A DNA stretch of 5,587 nt from the NCBI GenBank assembly GCA_021776015.1, contig JAJFGT010000256.1, forward strand, positions 1-5,587, written 5' to 3'. The notes under the pieces are model-generated. The model was given only the letters and a program-made list of their open reading frames with translations. It did no database searches and was not told where the DNA came from. The position numbers were made by a program, and so were the translations under genes. Position 1 is the stretch's first letter; each line of letters starts with the position of its first letter. This DNA is from Alphaproteobacteria bacterium. GTDB taxonomy: Bacteria; Pseudomonadota; Alphaproteobacteria; Micavibrionales; Micavibrionaceae. Below, piece after piece: positions 1 to 5,587 of the stretch.

Positions 1-200
1 ATATCAGAAATGGGAGCTATAACTCTGGGTCTATGCGCTTGTAGTAAGTTATCTGGTCCTACAAAGCCTGGGTGATCTATGAGATGGTCAGGTTCTTGTA
101 ATGGAATATGAGTGTAGGCCTCCATCGGTAACTTTATCATATAATGATCATAGGCTTTTAAAACTGTATTAAAAAACTGTTCTTTTATCGTCATACTCAT
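1..200 (-). CDS. Unrecognised protein, N-terminal 66 residues only
   Basis: This is the start of a gene whose 3' part lies beyond the left edge. The frame is open from an ATG at 198-200 to position 1. The start is well supported: GGAGGT on the minus strand (206-211) sits five bases before the ATG. The protein begins MSMTIKEQFFNTVLKAYDHY. It then has a polar stretch rich in His, Pro and Asp, including EPDHLIDHPGFVGPDN and a run RPRVIAPISD. There is no signal peptide or membrane segment in the visible part, so a cytoplasmic protein is likely. I do not recognise the family and assign no function. It lies 155 bases downstream of the solute-binding protein gene, far enough that it probably has its own transcription signals. 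Confidence is high that it is a gene; its identity is unknown. Confidence 0.75.
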   Translation of the reverse strand, partial: MSMTIKEQFFNTVLKAYDHYMIKLPMEAYTHIPLQEPDHLIDHPGFVGPDNLLQAHRPRVIAPISD

Positions 201-205
201 AATAG

Positions 206-211
206 ACCTCC
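206..211 (-). promoter_or_regulatory. Strong Shine-Dalgarno site of the left-edge gene
   Basis: The minus strand reads GGAGGT followed by five bases (CTATT) and ATG. It is the clearest ribosome binding site in the window and fixes the start of the partial gene at position 200 rather than at the second ATG two codons inside. Confidence 0.8.
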
Positions 212-218
212 AATCTAT

Positions 219-236
219 TGTCATATTTATTTGACA
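219..236. repeat. Short inverted repeat TGTCA-N8-TGACA, possible operator
   Basis: Two perfect five-base arms, TGTCA (219-223) and TGACA (232-236), are separated by eight A/T bases. The repeat lies in the leader of the left-edge gene, its near edge seven bases upstream of the Shine-Dalgarno site. Arm symmetry and spacing are compatible with a dimeric repressor site, but five-base arms in AT-rich DNA can arise by chance. No convincing -35/-10 pair is visible around it. Confidence 0.25.
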
Positions 237-355
237 CATAAACTCTGATCCCATTTCTAAATTTTTGCAAAAAAAATGAAATTAACATTAGAAAACAAAT
301 TCTTAAGGATGTTTGTTCTGTCCTGTTTTATAGGATCAAAAGGCATTAAAGATTA

Positions 356-1183
356 TTATTTAAAAGGGGTAGCGACTTTTAAGAAGAGTTCATCTTTGGG
401 GTCATATTTTGTTAGGCTGCTATCAAATAGACAATTAATTAACATTTCATATGATGCTATATCGAGCATTCTCTGAAAGCGATACTCGCCTCCCTTAATA
501 GAGAGTGCGATAGGAATAGATCTAAATGGTTTTTCTAACTTGACCATTTGTATTCTGCCAGAGCGCTCTTTCATAAAGTTTAGGCCTGCCATTGCTTCTG
601 TAATCGTGGCGTCAGCTTTTCCATCGGCAACAGATAAGAATAAATCAGCAGGTGTGGCAAGCTGTGGTAAATCTAGCTTCTTAGACTTTGGAAATTCAAG
701 GTTCGATATTTTATTGAAAATATCACCTTCAACTATTGTAAGTGTTATGTCCTCATGATTAAGGGCAGATAGATTGTTATCAAATTGTGAGTTGCCTTGT
801 TTGACAAAGATAGCCGATTTCATGAAATACATAGGATTTGTGAAATCAGCAAGACGTGCTCTTTCAGCGTTCCATGATGTGCCTGGGCAGTAGACATCTA
901 TGCGATTGTTTTCAAGTGCTGCGATATAGTCTCCCCAGCCCATTTCTTCAGCCCATTCAATTTTTAAACCAAGGTTTTTTCCTAAGGTTTCAACATAGTC
1001 ATACATGATTCCTGATAATTGGCCGGTGTTAACGTCCATGCTCATATATGGAGGCCATAAGGCATAACCGCAGCGGATGGTTTGTGACTCCATCACGCGG
1101 TCATATACAGATTCATGTTCACCAGATAGCGCGTTGCTGGTGTTTATGATGAGTAGTAATATGCTTAAAAGTATATATTTCAT
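356..1183 (-). CDS. Periplasmic solute-binding protein, SBP_bac_3 (amino-acid-binding) type
   Basis: A complete 275-residue protein of the family that captures amino acids or other small solutes in the periplasm. Residues 1-18 form a signal peptide: Lys2, a hydrophobic core ILLSILLLII, then probable cleavage after Ala18 (S-N-A). There is no lipobox Cys, so the mature protein should be soluble. The usual family landmarks appear in order: GYALWPPYMSMD (39-50), GIMYDYVETLGKNLGL (58-73), the W..yI.aLe.nriDvy segment (83-98), the ER....DFTNPMY motif (107-119, Arg108 at the usual carboxylate-binding position), and LSVADGKADATITEA (183-197). Length fits the family. Cys38, Cys99 and Cys251 are present; a disulfide is possible but unproven. 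No permease or ATPase gene is adjacent, so the partner, if any, is elsewhere. The ligand cannot be named from sequence; a sensory or enzymatic variant of the fold remains possible. The ATG is the only sensible start, since an in-frame stop lies a few codons upstream. Its Shine-Dalgarno site is weak. Confidence 0.88.
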   Translation of the reverse strand: MKYILLSILLLIINTSNALSGEHESVYDRVMESQTIRCGYALWPPYMSMDVNTGQLSGIMYDYVETLGKNLGLKIEWAEEMGWGDYIAALENNRIDVYCPGTSWNAERARLADFTNPMYFMKSAIFVKQGNSQFDNNLSALNHEDITLTIVEGDIFNKISNLEFPKSKKLDLPQLATPADLFLSVADGKADATITEAMAGLNFMKERSGRIQMVKLEKPFRSIPIALSIKGGEYRFQRMLDIASYEMLINCLFDSSLTKYDPKDELFLKVATPFK

Positions 1184-1235
1184 TTGAAAATAATTTCTTT
1201 AACGCCTGTCTCTCCCTTGTAAGGATAGCTCTTTG

Positions 1236-1263
1236 TTTATATTGAAGGCAGTATACAAATCAA
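1236..1263 (-). promoter_or_regulatory. Candidate sigma-70 promoter of the solute-binding protein gene
   Basis: On the minus strand, TTGATT (1258-1263) and TATAAA (1236-1241) are separated by 16 bases. This would start the transcript near 1229 and leave a leader of about 45 bases before the ATG at 1183. Just upstream lies AT-rich sequence with a repeated ATTCAA and CAATT/AATTG arms (1275-1292), which could act as an UP element or activator site. Support is by resemblance to the consensus only. Confidence 0.4.
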
Positions 1264-1322
1264 GAGTTTAAAAGCAATTCAAATTCAAATTGGTCTGTAT
1301 TCATTAGAGGGTAATGAGGCTT

Positions 1323-3878
1323 CTAATTTAAGCCTGCATTTTTAAACAGAGGGGAAGAGGCCACCCCGACTTGATATAATTGCTGTACTGTCTTAACTTG
1401 TTTATTGTCCTTCCCTCCTCCCATAAGGCGATGTAGATAGTCTGTGGCAAGAGTCCTATTCTCATTTGAGGATTCTTGCTGTTGCATTTCATGTAGTCGT
1501 GATGTCAGCCGTTGAACATTGTCTTCTGTACATATGAGTTTTATCCAAGCGGCAGAGGTGAAATCTGTGGCCATGTTGATTCCTATGATTTGTGTCGTGC
1601 TATCATTGGAATTAAGCATCCCTATGAGCTGATTACAGAATTCATTGGGGTTAGAAGGATTTGTTGTTTCTGATAAAATTTGAGGAAGGACTTCACGCAA
1701 TTTTGTATAAACAATATCTCGATGTGGAGAGGATACTTCTGCTGCTGTCAATGTTTGCTCGTACTCATCTGCTTTTAACTTAGATGGGATTTGAGAAACG
1801 ATTTGATCATGCTGAAGTGTTTTTTCTGTATCCGCCCCATAGGGAATAGCAGGTAATTTCCAATAGGCTCCATGAAAATATATATCCATACCCATATCTT
1901 TTTTATTTGGATCAGAGGCTACGGTAAAAACAACGCGCATTGTTCCATCATAATTGTTTCCATCTGAAGCTTTAGCAGGAAGAGAACGAACGCATTCCTG
2001 TACTAGAATATTTCCAGATATAGTACTTGGATCGTCCCAATAATTCACGTCTTCTAATTGTAAATCTGCTTGAAAATTATTTTCTTTTCTATCTGTTTGG
2101 AAAGACATAATGTCTGATAAACGGCCTGCAGCACTTTCTAAGGTATGTATTTCAACACCATTTCCTTGAGCTTGATCTATGGGTTTAATAACAATAGATG
2201 TTTGAGGATCATTGCCAAAAGTGCTCTCTAGTCTCTGAGTTAAAGTCTCTTTGGATGATTTAGATACAGGAAGTATAAGTGTTTTAGGAAAATAAGACGC
2301 TATTTTTTCTGACGTGAGGGCTTTTTTTGCTAAGTAATCCTTGAATACACCAAGATTGATGTGACTGATATTTACATCTGTCTGTATTGATTTTGGATCT
2401 GCAAAATCTTGATAAAGTCTTTGAAAAGGTTCGATTTCCTTGCCTGTTTGTATAATGCATTGTGTTTCATCTATTCTGTTTTGAGAACGCCATTCTTGAT
2501 TTAGGGTCTCATGGAAAGGTTTGATAACAGACTGCCGCATATCTGAACCTGTGAGACGTTGGAAGCCATCAAGCCCAGAGTTTTGGAGGTGATTAAACTC
2601 TAGGATACGAATAGAGTAGTTTCCTTGGCTATCTTGTGTAAGTTTTAAGTCGATTGTTCCTTCAGAAATTTGAGGCTGTGCTCTCTTTGTCTCCAATGTC
2701 GATTGAATATCTGTCCCTTGAATATGTTTTGTGGCTCTTTCTTGAATACGCGTTTGCCACTCCATTATTGTCTCATGTGCGTCATTATAATGTCCTAATT
2801 TCTGTTGGGCGTAGGCTAAGTTTCCTAAGGTTACTAATATATCGTTACTATCAGGGGAAATCTCTATTGCACGCTTATAAGATTGAATGCTTTTATCCAA
2901 TTGGCCTAAGTTGTAATGTACAAATCCTAAGATATGCAATGCTTTAGAGTCCTCTGGATTTCCTTCTAGGCTACGTTCAAGAGATAGCTTCGAATCTTCG
3001 TAAAATTTTAACTCTGCCTGTGCAGCCCCTAATTCTCTCCATGCTCCAAAGTTTTTAGAGTTAAATTTTAGAGTCTGCTTAAGAGATTTGATCGTTTCTT
3101 CATATTCTCCATTTCTAGATTGGAGGGCGGCTTTAATATACCATCCAATAGAGTTCTCAGGATTGAGATAAAGAGCTTGTTTTATTGTCACGTCTGCTTG
3201 GTCATATTGACCCAGCCGAAGATAGCACTCAGCTATATTGTCCCATGCGCTAGATTCTTTAGGATTAAGTGTTATATAGTGCTGAAATTTTTCAATCGCT
3301 TCTTCGTAGCGCGTGAGGAGAGAGTAGGTTTGACCTAAAGCGTAATAAGGATGAGCGAGTTGAGGATCAAGCTTTATGGCTTTTTCCAAAGCATCTTTTG
3401 CTTTTTCGTATTGATCCAGTTCAAAATAGCTCTGGCCTAAATGGGTGAATCCAATAGCATCGAAGGGATCTATTTCTGTCACGCGCTTATAGGCTTCTTT
3501 TGCCTCCTTCTCATTATTAAGATTAGAGTGAGAATGTGCTAAATAAGTCCAGAAATTTTTATTTTCAGGACCCACCTCTTCCAGCAAACGTATAAAGGTG
3601 TCACGTGCTTTTGCATGCTGCTCACTTTTGACATAGGCTATCGCTAAGTCATTTCCTATTATAAAAAAAGTATTAGGATTGACTTTTATAGCGCGCTCGA
3701 GGGCTTTCGCAGCTTTTGCATGCTCCCCTTCTGCAATATAAAGACCCCCTAATTTATGCAGCATCATCGGAAGGTTACGTGTTTTATCTAGAAAAGAGAG
3801 GATGTAAAAGCTTGAATATAAAAACATTCTCCATGATTTTTTTATATCTTGAACTTTTTTGCTTTGAATCTCTGACAT
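1323..3878 (-). CDS. Large TPR-repeat protein with C-terminal ATP-grasp-like region
   Basis: Numbering is from the ATG at 3876-3878, giving 851 residues; an in-frame TTG at 3893 would add five. Residues 36-377 hold ten TPR repeats, nearly all exactly 34 residues, with typical endings such as ALERAIKVNPN, ALEKAIKLDPQ and SYKRAIEISPD. A TPR array normally forms a helical scaffold that binds partner proteins. After a linker, residues about 406-690 carry ATP-grasp-like motifs: ILEFNHLQNSGLDGF (425-439, acidic/Asn pair E427 and N429), IVIKPIDQAQGNGV (562-575, Lys565 and a glycine loop), ILVQECV (624-630, hinge-like), MRVVFTV (647-653) and HGAYWKLP (669-676). The tail, 695-851, is polar, probably helical and unrecognised. 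There is no signal peptide; a hydrophobic patch, FLYSSFYILSFL (19-30), precedes the repeats and may be a capping helix or a membrane contact. The TPR array is certain. The ATP-grasp reading rests on motifs alone, and substrate and role are unknown. Ligation of an amine to a carboxylate would be the family norm. The gene follows ispG by 63 bases and has no Shine-Dalgarno site. Confidence 0.85.
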   Translation of the reverse strand: MSEIQSKKVQDIKKSWRMFLYSSFYILSFLDKTRNLPMMLHKLGGLYIAEGEHAKAAKALERAIKVNPNTFFIIGNDLAIAYVKSEQHAKARDTFIRLLEEVGPENKNFWTYLAHSHSNLNNEKEAKEAYKRVTEIDPFDAIGFTHLGQSYFELDQYEKAKDALEKAIKLDPQLAHPYYALGQTYSLLTRYEEAIEKFQHYITLNPKESSAWDNIAECYLRLGQYDQADVTIKQALYLNPENSIGWYIKAALQSRNGEYEETIKSLKQTLKFNSKNFGAWRELGAAQAELKFYEDSKLSLERSLEGNPEDSKALHILGFVHYNLGQLDKSIQSYKRAIEISPDSNDILVTLGNLAYAQQKLGHYNDAHETIMEWQTRIQERATKHIQGTDIQSTLETKRAQPQISEGTIDLKLTQDSQGNYSIRILEFNHLQNSGLDGFQRLTGSDMRQSVIKPFHETLNQEWRSQNRIDETQCIIQTGKEIEPFQRLYQDFADPKSIQTDVNISHINLGVFKDYLAKKALTSEKIASYFPKTLILPVSKSSKETLTQRLESTFGNDPQTSIVIKPIDQAQGNGVEIHTLESAAGRLSDIMSFQTDRKENNFQADLQLEDVNYWDDPSTISGNILVQECVRSLPAKASDGNNYDGTMRVVFTVASDPNKKDMGMDIYFHGAYWKLPAIPYGADTEKTLQHDQIVSQIPSKLKADEYEQTLTAAEVSSPHRDIVYTKLREVLPQILSETTNPSNPNEFCNQLIGMLNSNDSTTQIIGINMATDFTSAAWIKLICTEDNVQRLTSRLHEMQQQESSNENRTLATDYLHRLMGGGKDNKQVKTVQQLYQVGVASSPLFKNAGLN
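1809..2663 (-). other. ATP-grasp-like region, possibly circularly permuted
   Basis: This part of the TPR protein encodes residues 406-690. In ordinary ATP-grasp enzymes the metal-binding E-x-N motif comes after the lysine, glycine-loop and hinge motifs. Here the best E-x-N candidate (E427-F-N429, followed by SGLDGF) comes before the lysine motif at 565. That order is known from circularly permuted ATP-grasp families, where a segment of the form D..l..dG..rvlE.N....SG leads the domain. The match is by eye and the assignment is tentative. Confidence 0.45.
2748..3773 (-). repeat. Array of ten TPR repeats (protein level)
   Basis: Residues 36-377 of the large protein divide into ten units of 34 residues, except the second (36 residues). 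The consensus small and hydrophobic positions (W/L-x-x-L-G/A-x-x-Y ... A-x-x-x-Y/F-x-x-A-I-x-x-x-P) recur in most units. The units differ clearly from one another in protein sequence and I see no long identical DNA stretches between them, so this is an old array rather than a recent tandem duplication. Confidence 0.93.
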
Positions 3879-3884
3879 GGGGGG

Positions 3885-3913
3885 ACAATACAAAATCGTT
3901 ATGAAAATATCAA
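3885..3913 (-). promoter_or_regulatory. Candidate promoter placing the transcript start at the start codon
   Basis: On the minus strand, TTGATA (3908-3913), a 17-base spacer, and TATTGT (3885-3890) are followed by six C residues and then ATG (3876-3878). With the standard six bases between the -10 hexamer and +1, transcription would begin on the A of the ATG, making a leaderless message. The lack of any Shine-Dalgarno sequence before this ATG agrees with that. Read-through from ispG is the alternative. Confidence 0.4.
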
Positions 3914-3941
3914 ATCATTTTTATAGAAAATAATTTTTATT

Positions 3942-5057
3942 TTACGAAATTGTTTTTATCTTTTCTTCAACCATAGAGACAATGTGATCAACAATAGATT
4001 CGTCACCTTCTTTTAAACGGTGAGCTGTTTGCCCTCCGATATAAATTTGGTGGGTGCCTTTTCCACCTCCCGTGAGACCAATATCTGTCATTAAAGCTTC
4101 TCCTGGACCATTTACAACACATCCTATAATAGAGAGAGTTAAAGGTGTTGTTATATGAGATAGGCGTTTTTCCAGTTTTTCAACTGTTTCAATGACATTG
4201 AATTGCTGGCGTGCGCAAGATGGGCATGATACTATATTGACCCCTCTGTGACGGAGTCCTAAAGCCTTAAGAATTTCAAATCCAATTTTAACTTCTTGTA
4301 CTGGATCGGCTGAAAGGGAGACACGGATTGTATCTCCTATCCCTGCCCAAAGGAGGTTTCCCATTCCAATAGAAGATTTAACTGTTCCTGTTGTTAGCCC
4401 CCCTGCTTCTGTAATGCCTAGATGAATGGGGTAATCACAGATTTCTCCTAATTGCATATAGGCGGCTGTTGCCATGAATATATCAGAGGCTTTACAAGAA
4501 ATTTTAAAATTAAAAAAATCATGGTCTTCTAGAATTTGAATATGGCGCTGTGCAGATTCTACCATGGCATCAGGGCAAGGTTCTCCGTATTTTTCTAATA
4601 AGTCACGCTCTAGAGATCCTGCGTTTACACCAATACGAATAGAGCAATTATTGTCTTTAGCTGCTTGGATGAGTTCTTTGACCCGTTCTTTTGAACCAAT
4701 ATTTCCTGGGTTGATCCGTAGGCAAGCAGCACCATTTTCAGCAGCTTCAATCCCTCTTTTATAATGGAAGTGGATATCTGCAACAATGGGAACAGAGACT
4801 TGAGAGGCAATCTGCTTGAGAGCAGCGCTTGATGCTTCATCAGGACAGGACACACGGACAATATCAACTCCTGCTGCTTCTAAAGCATGAATTTGCTTTA
4901 CGGTTGCTTTAACATCATCTGTAAGTGTATTCGTCATAGATTGAACAGTTATAGGCGCGTCTCCTCCAACAGGGACATCTCCAACCATAATTTGACGAGA
5001 ATGGCGGCGTTGAATTGTTCTCCACGGGCGTATATTTGTATGATCTTGTGTTTTCAT
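3942..5057 (-). CDS. ispG: 4-hydroxy-3-methylbut-2-en-1-yl diphosphate synthase (IspG/GcpE)
   Basis: IspG is the [4Fe-4S] enzyme that reduces 2-C-methyl-D-erythritol 2,4-cyclodiphosphate to HMBPP, the penultimate step of the MEP pathway to isoprenoids. It acts in the cytoplasm. The 371-residue length matches E. coli IspG (about 372). The N-terminal TIM-barrel shows [41 protein letters not shown] and LGITEAGG. The C-terminal cluster domain has all expected ligands: Cys278 and Cys281 in CPSC, Cys313 in [11 protein letters not shown] and Glu320 at the end of that motif. Nothing essential is missing. I chose the ATG at 5055-5057 over an upstream in-frame TTG at 5072; neither has a good ribosome site, and the ATG gives the family's usual length. 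It follows rodZ by 31 bases, so co-transcription is likely. The alphaproteobacterial-style form of the N-terminus supports the taxonomic guess. Confidence 0.97.
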   Translation of the reverse strand: MKTQDHTNIRPWRTIQRRHSRQIMVGDVPVGGDAPITVQSMTNTLTDDVKATVKQIHALEAAGVDIVRVSCPDEASSAALKQIASQVSVPIVADIHFHYKRGIEAAENGAACLRINPGNIGSKERVKELIQAAKDNNCSIRIGVNAGSLERDLLEKYGEPCPDAMVESAQRHIQILEDHDFFNFKISCKASDIFMATAAYMQLGEICDYPIHLGITEAGGLTTGTVKSSIGMGNLLWAGIGDTIRVSLSADPVQEVKIGFEILKALGLRHRGVNIVSCPSCARQQFNVIETVEKLEKRLSHITTPLTLSIIGCVVNGPGEALMTDIGLTGGGKGTHQIYIGGQTAHRLKEGDESIVDHIVSMVEEKIKTIS

Positions 5058-5088
5058 GACTCTTACATGCAACTTTTTGAGTGAAATA

Positions 5089-5587
5089 TCAATTCTCTTT
5101 TAGTTTTGTTTGTAAGTGTTCGTGATTCAAATTTATATTTTTAAGAAGCTGACTTATCTGTCCCAGCGGCCCTGTAGAATGTTTTCCCAAGAAAATTTCT
5201 GTCCCTCCTGCATTCCCTGTCATAAAGGTATAACCATCTCCTTGAGGGATGGTATAGGTATTACCCATTTGCAAAATCCCAGAATAAACAGTTTTCTTTT
5301 CATGGTCTTTGATCTCTATCCATGAATCATAAATGGCTTTGATAACAATCTTTTCCCTTTTTTCTATAAGAGGATTTTTAGCATTCTCCGATTCCATGGG
5401 AGCGTTCTCTGATAAATTAGGTTGATGCTCTTCAAATTCCATCATAATTTTTTGCTCGAGACCTTTGGTCAATGTTTCTGGAACCTCTGGAATCATATCC
5501 ATGTTCTTTGAGATTGACGGTGATGGGGGAAGAGTGTTTTTAGCATTTTGATGCCCCATGAAAATTCCTAAAGCAGATAAGGCGAAG
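5089..5587 (-). CDS. rodZ: RodZ, C-terminal part with periplasmic DUF4115 domain (5' end outside window)
   Basis: RodZ is an inner-membrane protein that links the MreB cytoskeleton to the wall-elongation machinery through a cytoplasmic helix-turn-helix domain, one membrane helix and a periplasmic beta domain. The visible 165 residues begin with [11 protein letters not shown], the end of a hydrophobic segment that fits the membrane helix. A Pro/Glu/Asn-rich linker follows, then the C-terminal domain with its landmarks [37 protein letters not shown] and GPLGQ. The ATG at 5559 is an internal Met, not the start, because the frame stays open and hydrophobic to the window edge. The helix-turn-helix part must lie to the right. 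The location directly before ispG, as in many proteobacteria, supports the call. The gene ends in TGA. Confidence 0.85.
   Translation of the reverse strand, partial: FALSALGIFMGHQNAKNTLPPSPSISKNMDMIPEVPETLTKGLEQKIMMEFEEHQPNLSENAPMESENAKNPLIEKREKIVIKAIYDSWIEIKDHEKKTVYSGILQMGNTYTIPQGDGYTFMTGNAGGTEIFLGKHSTGPLGQISQLLKNINLNHEHLQTKLKEN

Noticed and set aside
231..236. Perfect TTGACA -35 hexamer on the plus strand
   Set aside because: There is no matching -10 at 16-18 bases and no plausible plus-strand gene downstream. It is part of the inverted repeat.
262..273. Palindrome TTTTTGCAAAAA between the binding-protein gene and the left-edge gene
   Set aside because: A homopolymer-based palindrome in AT-rich DNA is expected by chance, and it has no loop to form a useful hairpin.
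276..476. Plus-strand open frame of 66 codons overlapping the end of the binding-protein gene
   Set aside because: It has no ribosome binding site, its product resembles no family, and most of it lies antisense to a well-supported gene.
1301..1317. Perfect inverted repeat TCATTA-N5-TAATGA six bases after the TPR gene stop, considered as a terminator
   Set aside because: The six-base stem is AT-rich and lacks a following T-run; it is too weak to call a terminator.
2654..2947. Plus-strand open frame of 97 codons within the TPR gene
   Set aside because: It is antisense to the TPR and linker coding sequence, whose repeat pattern is unmistakable. Its protein shows no recognisable motifs.
3879..3893. 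TTG start five codons upstream for the TPR protein
   Set aside because: It has no ribosome binding site and adds MYCPP ahead of a better ATG. It also overlaps the promoter-like hexamer.
3912..3936. AT-only hairpin (ten pairs with one G-U, loop of five) just after ispG, considered as a terminator
   Set aside because: The stem has no strong GC pairs and is not followed by a T-run, so it is unlikely to terminate efficiently. It may arise from AT richness.
4625..4867. Minus-strand open frame of 80 codons in another frame of ispG
   Set aside because: It lies wholly inside ispG, which shows continuous family conservation across this stretch; the hydrophobic look of the product is a frame artefact.
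5058..5072. TTG start five codons upstream for IspG
   Set aside because: The downstream ATG gives the usual family length and the TTG has no better ribosome site. The difference is only five residues and is not fully settled.

Overview
The window looks like chromosomal DNA of an AT-rich Gram-negative bacterium. The IspG sequence has features I associate with alphaproteobacterial enzymes ([14 protein letters not shown] near the N-terminus, [19 protein letters not shown] in the barrel). Low GC, a RodZ remnant beside ispG and a large TPR protein would suit a host-associated lineage such as Holosporales or Rickettsiales-like bacteria, but that placement is an inference. All five supportable genes lie on the minus strand, so the biological order runs from the right edge to the left edge.

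Right to left: (1) the C-terminal part of rodZ, entering from beyond the right edge with the end of its membrane segment and its whole periplasmic domain; (2) ispG, the complete iron-sulfur enzyme of the MEP isoprenoid pathway, 31 bases downstream of rodZ; (3) a gene for an ~851-residue protein with ten TPR repeats joined to a C-terminal region carrying ATP-grasp-like motifs, preceded by a promoter-like sequence that would start the transcript at the start codon itself; (4) a secreted periplasmic solute-binding protein of the amino-acid-binding (SBP_bac_3) type with its own candidate promoter; (5) the first 66 codons of an unrecognised gene with a strong ribosome binding site, running off the left edge.

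rodZ and ispG form a neighbourhood also found in other proteobacteria: cell-shape control next to isoprenoid precursor synthesis, which feeds the lipid carrier for peptidoglycan. The other three genes look like separate accessory units, and the binding protein has no transporter permease or ATPase beside it here. There are no RNA genes, mobile elements, CRISPR arrays or long repeats that I can see. No stretch longer than 300 bases lacks a gene; the gaps (201-355, 1184-1322, 3879-3941, 5058-5088) hold only short control-like sequences. The item most worth a second look is the TPR/ATP-grasp-like fusion, with its unusual motif order and apparently leaderless start.
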